The notes below the pieces were generated by a model. It saw nothing but the letters and a program-made list of their open reading frames with translations. It was not told the DNA's origin and did no database searches. A stretch of 64,000 nt of DNA from Luscinia megarhynchos (Eukaryota > Chordata > Aves > Passeriformes > Turdidae): NCBI GenBank assembly GCA_034336665.1, contig CM067592.1, positions 55,356,473 through 55,420,472 of the forward strand, written 5' to 3'. Made by a program: the position numbers and the translations under genes. Each line of letters opens with the position of its first letter. The first letter of the stretch is position 1. Positions 47,735 to 58,781 of this stretch are shown here, piece after piece.

Positions 47735-48358
47735 ATAGAATCAAATAATAGAGTATCCTGACTTGGAGGGGACCCATGAGGATAATCAAGTTCAGCTCCT
47801 GGTTCTACACAGTACAGTCCCAAGGGCCAGGTGCTTGAGAGCATTGAAAACTTTTTGATCTCTGTCAGGCTGGTGCTGTGACCACTTCCCTCATATCCAG
47901 ACTAGACCTCTTCTGGCACAACTTCAGCCACTCCCTCACATCAGTCCCTGTCCCCACAGAGCAGGGATCAGTGCCTGCCCCTCCTGCTCCCTCACAAGAA
48001 GCTGTGACTGCAGTGAGGTCTCCCCTCAGTCTCCTCCAGGCTGAGCAGACCAAGTGCCCTCAGCCACTGCTCACACGGCTTCCCCTCCAAACCCTTCACA
48101 CCCTCACGGCCTCCTCTGGACACTCTCTGACAGCTCAGTGTCTTTTTGTGTTGTGGCACCAGAGCTGCCCCAGCCCTGGAGGTGAGGCTGCCCCAGCTCA
48201 GAGCAGAGCAGGACAATCCCCTCCCTTGCCCGGCTGTGATGCTGGGCCTGATGCTCCCCAGGACACTCTTGGCTCTCCTGGTGCCAGGGCACTGCTGGCT
48301 CATGCTCACCTTGCCATTGACCAGGAACCCCAGCGCCCTTTCCATGCAGTTTCAACTC
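47735..48358 (-). mobile_element. CR1 LINE 3' fragment (antisense)
   Basis: The left edge ACCATAGAATCAAATAATAG, then CTTGGAGGGGACCCATGAGG and CAAGTTCAGCTCCTGG, is an antisense CR1 3' terminus. It continues through the antisense 3' UTR: CTGGCACAACTTCAGCCACT, GAGGTCTCCCCTCAGTCTCC, CAGGCTGAGCAGACCAAGTG, GCCACTGCTCACACGGCTTC, and on to GCCTGATGCTCCCCAGGACA and CTTGCCATTGACCAGGAACC. The tail position means the element points left, with a 5' truncation near 48358. The open frames at 47878-48369 (+) and 47992-48345 (-) fall inside it and are not genes. Confidence 0.87.
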
Positions 48359-50639
48359 TTTTAAAATAAAAAGTGCTACTCCTTTAAGAAATTTAAAAAT
48401 AGTGTAACTTTATTCACTAATCAGAAAAAATTGTAGATCATGCTAGGTTGAAAAACCTGCCTGAGAGCAGCTGTCAGAGTGGTCAGATACAAATTTTCAA
48501 CTAGCTTTTTCCCCTTCCCATGAGACTGAGAAAGGGGAAATTAAATGAATATCAATTATAATGTGTTCAACTGAAAACAAATGGCTTAACTGTGGACAGA
48601 GTACCAGTCAAAAACTCAGGCTTTTTCCACACCCTAAAGCTTCAAAGAAAAATATACAGCTGGGACATCTGTATATGTAGATGAAGCTGAAAATGTGTTA
48701 AGTGGAAGTAATTAAATTAGTCTATTGTGTCCTACGAAGCTTAGGGTCAATATAGTCATTGGAATTTTTATTGAAACGCTTTCAACTTTTTCTGGTTTTT
48801 GTCCATTCGTTGTTAACAAGTATATTTTGTGATCTATTCTTTTAAAGATGGCAAAAAGAATGGAAATGACAAGGAATGTAACTGAGTTTGAAATGCTTGT
48901 GGCTATGGCTTCAGATGGGTAGAGAAGACTATATACAATTATTTTGTTTAAACATGGAGAAGCCACAGCATAAAGAGTTCAGTGATTTTGTGCAGGTATT
49001 TTGAGGAATGTGTGAGACTGAATAGCTCACAGTACCAACTTTACAGTCTGTTCCAGTGAAGATCCAGTCCAGCTTCAGGAATGAGGCAATAGAGCTCAAT
49101 TTAATTGAGCACTTGAGTGACTTTCTGTTTGAAAAAGGGTTTTGCCAGCATCAGTCTCTTTGATCTAAAACAACATCCAATCCAAACAGTTTCCATGTAC
49201 CTGAGGATTCTCTTTTATGTAGACTAGTGACGGTTGTACTGCAAGGTACCTCTGGCTGCTTTATATTTTGACTTAAAATATAGGAATCCTGAGCAGTTTA
49301 AACACTTCAAAAGCACAAAACTAAAAACATCCTGATTTTCCCAGTCACAGATGCTGCATTGCTTGTACACAGACAGAAAGCTGCCATCCTTTTTCCACAT
49401 GGGAAAAGGTATCAGGCAGATATGAAGGATTCTTCTCAAAGTCTATGGCATCAAATCTGCATCACAAAATTCTAAATTTTGTGTCTCCCTGCTAAGACGT
49501 AGTACTGGGACTGTGTTTGTGCTGGGGATGTCACCTTGTGAGGTCTGAAGGGCTTGTGCTGAGTGTTACACCTGCAGTCATTGTGTGCTGCAGAGTGCTC
49601 CAGGCTTGTGCTCCTAAGTCACAACGAGGCACAGACAGCAAAGCTTAGCACAAGCCAGTGGCTCTGTTTCCTCATGCAGAGCCCTGAGAGAGTCTGGGCA
49701 CACAATAATTAATTGACAGAGTGCTTTGCTGATCTTAATACAAATCCTTTCCCATGGGTAACTTTGCATTTTTAGAACTAGACCCTGAATTCTGTCTAAA
49801 AATTTTCATGGGGCTTTTTTGGTGTGCTAACACTTAAAATGGTGTATGAGAGCAAAGCTTTTTTGTTTTATTTCCTGACATTTCTCTGTGGGAATTGCTA
49901 TGAATGCAGCTCATTATACTAAACCAAATTTTCTTGCCCCTGTTGAAACTCTTTGGTAGGTTGTGTTTAATATGTGTTGTGAATGCTGCCTTTACCCACA
50001 TCTCTTTTCAGGTTTCCACTTTATACCACTCTTCCTTTATTGTCTTGTTGGGCTTGCTAACCTTTTTCATTTGTAATGCAACCTAAAAAGAAAGAATGAT
50101 TTCTGGCTTTGAGCCCCTAGAAAACAATTTCTGAACTTTTCAGCATGAATGTGAGGAAGTGAAACAGCAACATATGAAACTCTTTATAGGGTGGATCTTG
50201 ACAGATAGTATTATCTTTCAGAAAGAAATGAGTGTGCTTGCTACCATAATGTGCTTCTGTCTCTGCCCCAAATTCTATTTTTATTTCTGTTCTCCTTAGC
50301 AGAACAGAACAATAATAAAACATTCATTTTCCTTTTTTTTTTTTTTTTTTTCTTATTTGAAATATTTTCTAGCCTAACTCCAAAAAGCAGGCTGCAAGTA
50401 GAGATTGAGGTCTTTATAGAACAGCACCTGCTGATCCTCTGTGAGGAAGCCTTACCTGTCCTGAATCTGCTAGATCTCTTGGCAGGGCTACCTTATTCCT
50501 GCCAGGTGAGGAGGGGGCTGTTTGCAGTTACTCTTGACTTATGCCCTGGCCCAAGTTTTTATTTTATCAAGTTTTCAGTTTTCTTGGGTAAGCTTGACTC
50601 AGAGATTATTTTTTAAAAAAATTGAATTACAGTTGAATT
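48359..50639. other. AT-rich intergenic DNA, no gene seen
   Basis: Unique sequence with a poly-T run at 50333-50351. A modestly GC-richer patch at 49495-49700 is unclassified. No exon or RNA gene is recognised. Confidence 0.4.
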
Positions 50640-50999
50640 TTACAGTTGAAAGCATTGAAGGGGTTGCCCCTGACTGAGCCATGGCCACAGAGAGCTGGGA
50701 GCAGAGCACTGGGGACACTGCTGCTGCCTCCAGACTGGAAAGGGACGTGGGGGCAGTGCAGATGTCACGGCACAGACTCAGCAGTGCTCGCTGTGCTGGT
50801 GCCTTGCAGCCAGTCCACCTGAGCTGGCACTTGTGCAGAACTGCTGGCTCTATCCTCAAAATGCCAGATAGAGATTGCTGTGAACTCTTTTGTTTTCGCA
50901 GGAGTGGCAGTGTTTGGAGCGATAAAAGACATCTTCCCGCAGGCGGGTGGCGCGAGTCGCACCCGCGCCCTTCACGGGGTCAGAGCATCACTGGGTGGG
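50640..50999. other. GC-rich block beside a CR1 fragment
   Basis: A GC-rich segment joined to the CR1 piece on its right. At 50938-50975 it has a dense CpG cluster (CCCGCAGGCGGGTGGCGCGA then GTCGCACCCGCGCCC), unique in this window. A CTTTTGTTTTCGCAG tract at about 50886-50900 looks like a splice acceptor followed by an open frame, but the frame has no recognised protein and runs into the CR1. It is either an unclassified repeat or a regulatory remnant. Confidence 0.3.
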
Positions 51000-51185
51000 T
51001 GGGATGGGGAGGCACCTCACGGGGTCAGCACCTCTGCTCAAACAGGGTCAGAGCAGAGCACAGCACAGGATTGTGCCCATGGGGTTTTTGGATTTCCCCA
51101 GAGAGATCCACAGTGCTCTGGGCAGCCTGTTCCAGGGGTTGGTCACTCTCACGAAGTCTTGGGAGTGTTCCACAAGGCTCTGAGC
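51000..51185 (-). mobile_element. CR1 LINE internal 3'-UTR fragment (antisense)
   Basis: AGGCACCTCACGGGGTCAGC, then TCTGCTCAAACAGGGTCAGA, TTTTTGGATTTCCCCAGAGA, and CTCTGGGCAGCCTGTTCCAG followed by GGTCACTCTCACGAAGTC, match the antisense CR1 3' UTR. The terminal ATAGAATC repeat is missing, so it is truncated at both ends. Confidence 0.8.
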
Positions 51186-51777
51186 ACTAATGGGCCAAAT
51201 GCCACTCAACTCCTGCTCAGTTATGCAAAATTCATGTCCTTGTACAGGTGGATTATGCTTCTTGGCCTAGCTAAGTTCCAGGAATCATGTTAATAATGTT
51301 ATCATTATAAGAGATGAAAACCATGAGGAAAATGGGAAAAGAAGAAGCACTTTTCTGCAAAAACAAATATGTAGAGACACATTTCAGTTGGAAGCTGTTC
51401 CACTTTTTTCCCAGTAAAGGTAGGGATTAAATTTTAGCATCAGATAACGCCATATTATATGCATTGAGGAAAACTTTTCTTCCAGTACCAAATTAGAATT
51501 GAATTTTAATGGAGAATGCGTTAGTTCATTATCAAGTATTTTCTTTCATGGTTTGCATATTCTAAAAGCACTCTTGCTTTACAAAGACTCAGGCAAGCTT
51601 TTTGAAATGCTTTGTGCGTAGATGCTCTTTTCTATTTCTTTAATCTGTCCCTATTTGTGTTATCTAGCTAGCAGTCTCTACTGAGGAGACCACAGTATGC
51701 AATGGGAACTCTTATAGTCAAATACCTGAAGTCCTGAACTGTTATGCTAAATGTAGAAAAGAAAGATAAAGCAATTT

Positions 51778-51849
51778 TGTTGTTGTTGTTGTTTTTTTTT
51801 TTTTTTGTTTTTTGTTTTTTGTTTTGTTTTGTTTTGTTTTGTTTTGTTT
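51778..51849. repeat. Simple repeat (TTG)n and (TTTTG)n
   Basis: Five or so TTG units lead into a T run and then repeated GTTTTTT and GTTTT units. It is a low-complexity microsatellite; the Lys/Gln/Asn-rich minus-strand frame across it is an artefact. Confidence 0.9.
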
Positions 51850-52429
51850 CCAGCAGATGATAAATAGCTGCTCTAGGGGTAGTAACACCAGGCACAACAG
51901 AATAGGAATTTTATTAGTAATGGGAAAGGACCCAAGAGGCTTTGGGATGTTTCTTTGAGCAGAGGATGAAATTGCATTAAAGCAGTACTTCATCAGCTGA
52001 CCATGATGTGGAGATAATAGGTATGTGAGAAAAGGAAGAGCTGAATACTCTACAACTTATTCTGAACTGAACTTCTACTTCTTCTGCTTCTCAGCCAAGG
52101 TGTTTATGGCATGTATTCACTCTGCATATTAAATAAATCTCTATGAATTTCAATTATCCTTCATACTATCCTGCAATTTGGCCTCAAATTCACAGATTGA
52201 ATTTGTTGTTTTGTCCATACATTTGTCTATATTTTTCTTTCCTTCACAAAAATCTTTGCAGATCAATGCAGCAACTGTAGTATACCTGCAAGTAAATAAA
52301 AAATAAAAAAATGCACCAGTGGTTAAGGATCTTTAACAGCTAGTTGGGCCAAAATGTGATCAGGAAAAGTAACTGACTTAGTGGAGAGTAGTAGGGAGAA
52401 CATAAGTATTTAGCCTGAATTATACATCA

Positions 52430-52495
52430 GGATCTCTATCTCTCTATTTCTCTGTCTCATCTATCTCTCTATCTCTCTACCTCTATCTTGAAAAG
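52430..52495. repeat. Simple repeat (TCTA/TCTC)n
   Basis: An interrupted run of TCTATCTC, TCTATTTC and related units. Pure pyrimidines plus A with no coding content. Confidence 0.85.
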
Positions 52496-55400
52496 TTTTG
52501 CCTGGCTCAGGATATTGATCAGATTAATGAGGAAACTATCCTTCAGCCATTCTTTGAACAAAACACTGATTGTAGTTGAGCAGGGATGATTTAGATCCAA
52601 AATTGTGTTGGAAAATTATACATCATCCAATATGCTACATTTACGTGTTCCTGATCTCTTTCATTGACTTAATTTAAGAGCTGTTGAATTTCCTGACTGA
52701 TGTCTTTTTATCACAGTTTGATTCCTTCTTATTTAGGCAAGTTTTGCCCAATCCATTTGTGCGCTCTGTGAAGATTTAAAGAAAAAAACCCAAACAACGA
52801 CGAGGAAGAAGATTGTCACTGGCATGGGCTTCCTAACCTTACTGAGAGCAGTAGGTATGACTGCCACCAATGGGAAAAGGGTGCTCCTCTGCAAATCCTA
52901 GGAGTGTCAAAGAGGACCCTGTGGTGGAGTGAATTCTTTGTGTGCAGACATGCCCTGCCTCTGCTGCCCTGCTGCAGGATCAGCTCACAGGGGCTGTGAG
53001 CAAAAGCACCCTCCACGGGAGGGATGGCTCTTCTGAGCCTGAAATGAAATAAAACGGTTTCAAGGGAAATGAAGGGGAGAACTGGAAGAATTAGCTGCAT
53101 GGAAGAGTTTTGAATGAGCCCCAAGGCACTGTCACTCCTTTTGTGTACAGAAGGAGAGGGTGGTGCTGTCTGGACAGCTGTGCTGTTCACCGCTGAAGGA
53201 TCTGGCCTCAGGATCCAGAGACAAAAGGTCTGTGATTTGCTTGGCCCTTAAGACTCTTGCTTCCTGCCTCTTATTCTCAGGCAGCTGAAGGTACAGGGGA
53301 GTAAAGCTTTCTGAAGGCGGCTGTTCTCTTCAAGAGACAAACTTGTAATTATGTCTGATGAAAGTATTTTAAAAGCTTTCATTATGGCACCACCGAAGAG
53401 TGGTTCTGAGTATTGAAAAAAAAGAAGACAGAGGTTACTCTCTGGTGTTCTTCACAATCTTCAGGCTCCTTTCAGCTATGGTGTTTGGGTTTTGTTCGTT
53501 TGTTTGTTTTTTATTTCTGTTTATATTTGGCTTATTTGGAAAACTTCAAACAGTGTGGTCCCTCTGAGTAGGAAAAGGAAGGAGCATGTATTTCTGTGCT
53601 CACAGGCCAGCCTTTTAGTTTAAAATAGTTGTGTATAAATACAGGAAAAAGTCTTCCAGAACTTCTGCCTTCAGAAAACACTGGTTGTGGATGAAGGAAC
53701 AGTCTTCCCTGAGACAAATATTGCTGAGGAGTGATTTTTAGCAGCAGGCCCATCAAGCTGAAACTAGTGCTGAGCTTTCATATCTAGTATAAAACTTCTA
53801 CTGTTGGTGTTGTTCAATTCCCATTGAAAAAAATATTCCAGACAGACGTGTTGTCTTTGAGGAGAAGATAGAGAATTATTTATACTTTACCCAGCAGAAA
53901 AAATATTTAATTTTTCCAAGAGAAAATGTTTGTTTCTGTGGAAAGAATGGAAGATACTTTTCCTGTTGTGAAGTACATGTGGAGCAAGGAGAAACCAGTC
54001 TGTCAGCAGAGATCACATTGCACACAGCAGAAAAGTAGGCTGCTGGGACTTTGGAAAGAAGGATAAACAAACAAATAAAACAACAACAACATGCCTTTTG
54101 GAAAAAAAAAAACCCGATATTGCCATTTGTAAATGTTCATCATTAGCATCAACACAGTGGTCTTTTAAATGAGTCTCTTTCCTCCTTTATCCAATTCACT
54201 GTTTTTTGTCATAATATAATTCATTGGGAGTGACCAATGTTTTGCACAGATATACTGAATATCATTCTTTATTTTGATTCTTCCTGGGGCAATATAATAT
54301 CTTGACCAGAACCATTAAGAATAAATGTAACAGTATTTGTGTCACAATTTTGGTTCACTGCAGAAGTAAAATAATTAAAGAGAACTTATTGGAATGGAAA
54401 TAAATTTAACTTCCTTAGCACCCCATTTTAGGACTTATTCTAATTAAAATAATAGAAATATTAAGCATGTGAGGGCAACCCTCCATTTTGGATGCTATTA
54501 TCTTTACTCCTTGAAAGTGAGAGAAGAGGTTTTGGATTTATGCCAATGTCACTGGAAATTGAGCCTGGCTTTGATTGAGTCTTCTTGTTTGTCAAGATTT
54601 ATAACTTCTTGGTGGAGAGATGAAAGAAGATGGGTATTTTTCTCTGATGTCCTCCAGAAGAGTGCTTTTACTCTGATTACAAAGTTACCCCCATAATTCA
54701 TAATGCTTTGTGAGTTGAAATGGAGTTTCAAATTTCTGGTAATTCACAATTGTGTATTTGGGAGCCAGGGTCCTCAGGATTCCCAGATCTGCCTTCCCTG
54801 GCAGTGAATTATGTCATCCAAGTAGAATATTTAACATTCACACATATGAAGTAAGAGATCTAGGAAAGGTGAAAAAAGGTATATCATAAATGATAAGAGA
54901 AATAAAGTCTTGCATAGTCAATAATTAAAAATATAAATTATTACTTCACAATGTTTGAAAGAAATAAAGACAGCTTTGTTGTTTCTTAGTTTGAAACAAC
55001 AAAAACATAGCTTTGTCCTTGCAGACTCAGAAATTTTATAGTAACAATCTCGTACAACACTTGGTACATTATAGCTTTTTACTGGAGAGAATACAGAATT
55101 CTTCTTGAAAGAGTTTCAACAAGCAATTTCCTTAGTTGTTCTCTGAATCATTCTTTATATCCATGAAGATTATTAAGAACCACAAGACTGGCATTTAAAT
55201 TTTTGTCCATTACTGCACCCCTGGGACAATATGCCAAAACAGTGAGGAGAACAGCAGTAAGGTCATATGCTCATACCATGCTTGGCTGTGGGCTGCTGCA
55301 GTATACCAATATTCCTTACTAGATATTCCTTACTAGATCTTACTACCTTCACCTCTGGCATGTGTAGTTCCCTGGGGCCTTGAAACGGAAACAAATCTGC

Positions 55401-58400
55401 TTTTGGCGAGTGGCAGGTCTAGTCCTTCACACCTAAGATATGGTGTTTAGCAAAGGACTAGCAATTTTTTGAGAAACTTTATGCAAATGATTCAAATTAG
55501 ATTTATTTAAAATTGTGAAGGAGAGAAGTGAAGTTTTAATGAACAGCTACGCTGTGCATTATCTGTGCACAAAGCAGATGTAATGATGCATTATAAATGC
55601 TGAGAAAATTTAATCAGTGTAGAAAAAAATATAATTAAATGGTTGTTTAAACGCTGCAAAGCTAATGTTATAGTAATTAGTTCCCATTGAGCAAGACATG
55701 GTGCATATTATCTGGGTTGTGTTTAATTAGTGATCCTGCATATGACGTCTTTTCTTAACTCTACTTCAATATCATTTGAAAAATAATGAATCCAAACCCC
55801 AGTTTAAAATACAAAAACAAGCATGGGATCAAATTCAGTTGTTCTTTGTTTCCTTTTATTATATAATCTGCATGAAAGTCTGCTCTGATTTACTGTGGCT
55901 ATATATGAGGAGGCTGAAGACTTCTGCTTACAGAAAACATGGTTCTGTGGAGGTTATGGGGGATTTTTATCCTCTGAAAATAATATCAGCAATATTACTT
56001 GTAATGATACTGGTGTTTTTAATATGTCCTTGTGGAAGATGGATTGAAATATACTGAATTTTAGCTATGTGTTCTTTCTAAGATTTCTTTTAGATGAGTA
56101 AGACATGGATTTCACCGCTGGTTGTCCCAGTTCTTCAGAGCCTGTAGGGACACCTTTTCACTGATAGCTGTATACCAGTCCCTGAAATGAAACATATGGA
56201 AAATTCTAATCATAATTTCTTCCGCAAACATAAAGCCTGGATACAAATAAGCAAGGGATTCTTATTAATCTTGTCTAGTGATAGTTATTTTTAAAAGCTG
56301 ATTAGGGCTTTGGCATTAGGAGCTGTCTTAAAGTCATAGAGATGCTGAATTGTGGCTGATGTCTTTTAGTCATATTGGATCATAAAAGATAGATGGAACT
56401 GAATTATTTTTGTAACTTTCAGCTCTTACTGAACACAGAAATGAAGGACTTATGAGAGTTGAATTAAAAGCCATTAATGGGAAGTTTAGAACCTACTATC
56501 TCAAAAGGACAGAACAGGAAGAGACTATTTTGCAAATGTGGAGTAACAGCTATCTGTAGGGAAAACAGATGTTGAGAAGAAAGAGTAGGCTAAAAAAAAC
56601 CCCAACATTCTCCCAGTAAATAGAATTGATAAAAATATATAAAAGTACAAATGGACTACATACCACTACATTGCAAACTCTGCATGCTCGGGTGTTCATA
56701 CACACCAGAAAAGCAAAGATTTATTTCTCACTTTCAGTTAGAAGCATGCAAACCATGCATGTATCTGCCTTCTTTCTGTTACTGAACAAAAGTAGTTAAT
56801 TTTTATAAAACATGAACATTGACTGTAATTTTAACTAATAATTTGTGTATAAGATCTAAATTGATACTATTGAAGCAAAGTCTGTAGATGGCTTTAGAGT
56901 CAGTAAGAGCTTGACATGATAAAAATTGTTAAAAAGAGAAAAGGTCTTCAGTGAAATATTCTAATTTTTACTTATGTGAGTACTTGAAAGCTTTGTCAAC
57001 TTTGTAAAAATTGTACTATGGGTTTTGGAGTCAGACCATTTCTAATTAATCTAGTCACACTTTTTTGTGTTTTTGTTTGATCACTGACTTTTGTTGACCT
57101 GACATTATATATTTTTTCAATCCTGAAATATATAGTAGTATGTGTGTACACTGCATATATATTGCTCAGGGAAACTGTCCATTCTTTTTGAATCTTTTGG
57201 ATAATTTTGCAAAACTTTGATTCTACTAAAAAAAATTAGGAACACACTATTTCAGAGAGGAGTGGCCCTCTGCTCTCAGGTCTATGTACCAGTTGGTACA
57301 ATTATTACTGTTGGCATAAAACTAGAAATGAAAAATGATTTGGGGCTAATTTGAGAAAGGAACAGGTGAAGCTGAAATAATTTAGGAGCATGGAGAAAAG
57401 GAACAAGTGTCAGCTGCTCCAAGAATCATTGGCTTGTATCAGTGCAGCATATGGAAGGGCAAATCAAAAGTGCATGATTTCATCATCTCTGTGGCAAAGG
57501 CTTTGCCTTCAGAACAACAGTACACAAATTTTGTTGTGGGTTTTTTTGGTTAATAAAGAAGATTGGGTTATGGCTCCTCCAGGAGAATCCTGCAGAGTTG
57601 GAAAAGAAGCCAAGACATGGCTTTCCTCCAGAAATGCTTTTTATGTCATGGAGACTCTTAAATCAATAACCTCAAAACTAAACTGAGCTGACAGTGAATC
57701 TAACTAGTATTCATTTAAAGAGGAAAAAAAACCACACAAAAAAAAATCTGTATGCAATTACCTAGAAAATCTATATACACTTACATAGTTAAAGGGTTTG
57801 GTTTTCCTTCATTAGTTCTCATGTTCTGTTTAAAGCTTTTTCTAAAATCTTCGAGCTTCTTAATGCCTTCTATCTTTGTGAAAGTAAATATTGTGTCACT
57901 GTGATGCATCCTACTTTGTTCAGAGACTACACTTTGGACTCTCATCTGTAATTGCAGCCGTGACATGAAGATACAGGGCAAACCTTATAGGCTGATTTAT
58001 CTTTGTCAGAGGGGTAGCAATGCTCAGCACTGAAATCCAGGATATACGTGACTCTAAACAGGGCAATTTGTCAAGTATTTCATTGACACAAATTGAAATG
58101 AAACTGAGTTCTCAGGCTCTAGAGGTCACTTTGCAACAGGAAGAATTCATTATCTACGTATACACAGAGGAAAGCTATTTCACAATTGAAGTTGATTTGT
58201 GAGAGATAGATGTACACACATAAAACTTAGATCTCATAGGTCACACTTTCAAAGTAAACTAAAAGAGCCTACAGGCTCCACTATTCCCTGGCTAATAGCC
58301 CATCAGTTCCTCTGAAAATAAAAAAAAGCAGCTGTCATCATAGTGAGGTCTGAGTGTTTCAGACTCTTTTCATGTACAGAAACATACAAATTACCTGCTT

Positions 58401-58641
58401 TAAATGTTAGGTGAGGCAAATGTCCTTTCATGAATGTGTATTAGAATGCTGCACACATATATACATGGCATCCCAACCTAAGAAGAAAGATGTTTTTTAA
58501 AGTTCATATGTTTTATTTCACCTATGGCCTACTTTCAAAATTTATTAGAGATGTGCTCCTCTCTTGAAAATGTGATTACGTTCAAGCCTATTGCTTCCAA
58601 AGCCTGATTTATGCTTTCCTCTGTTAAAGTCCAATTGTCAA

Positions 58642-58781
58642 GGAAGAAGAAGAAGAAGAAGAAGAAGAAGACGAAGACAAAGAAGACATCAAAGAAGAAG
58701 AAGAAGAAGAAGAAGAAGAAGAAAGAAGAAGAAGAAAGAAAAGAAGAAGAAGAAGAAGAAGTAGAAGAAGAAGAAGAAGAA
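58642..58781 (+). repeat. Long interrupted (GAA)n microsatellite
   Basis: About 140 bases of almost pure purine GAA units with rare interruptions (GAC, CATC, AAAG, GTAG). The frame 58611-58865 across it translates to Lys/Glu runs and is not a gene. GAA/TTC tracts of this length can form triplex DNA and vary in length. Confidence 0.95.

Larger units (their letters stand above)
51186..58641. other. Intergenic DNA, no gene seen
   Basis: Mostly unique AT-rich sequence with simple repeats at 51778-51849 and 52430-52495. A GC-richer patch at 52880-53230 holds a 124-codon minus-strand frame of no recognised family. A motif-rich AT segment at 55540-55760 resembles conserved non-coding DNA. Open frames at 55776-56057 and 57390-57686 have no known domain. 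Confidence 0.4.

Noticed and set aside
47878..48369. 163-codon open frame as a gene
   Set aside because: It falls wholly inside the antisense CR1 3' UTR.
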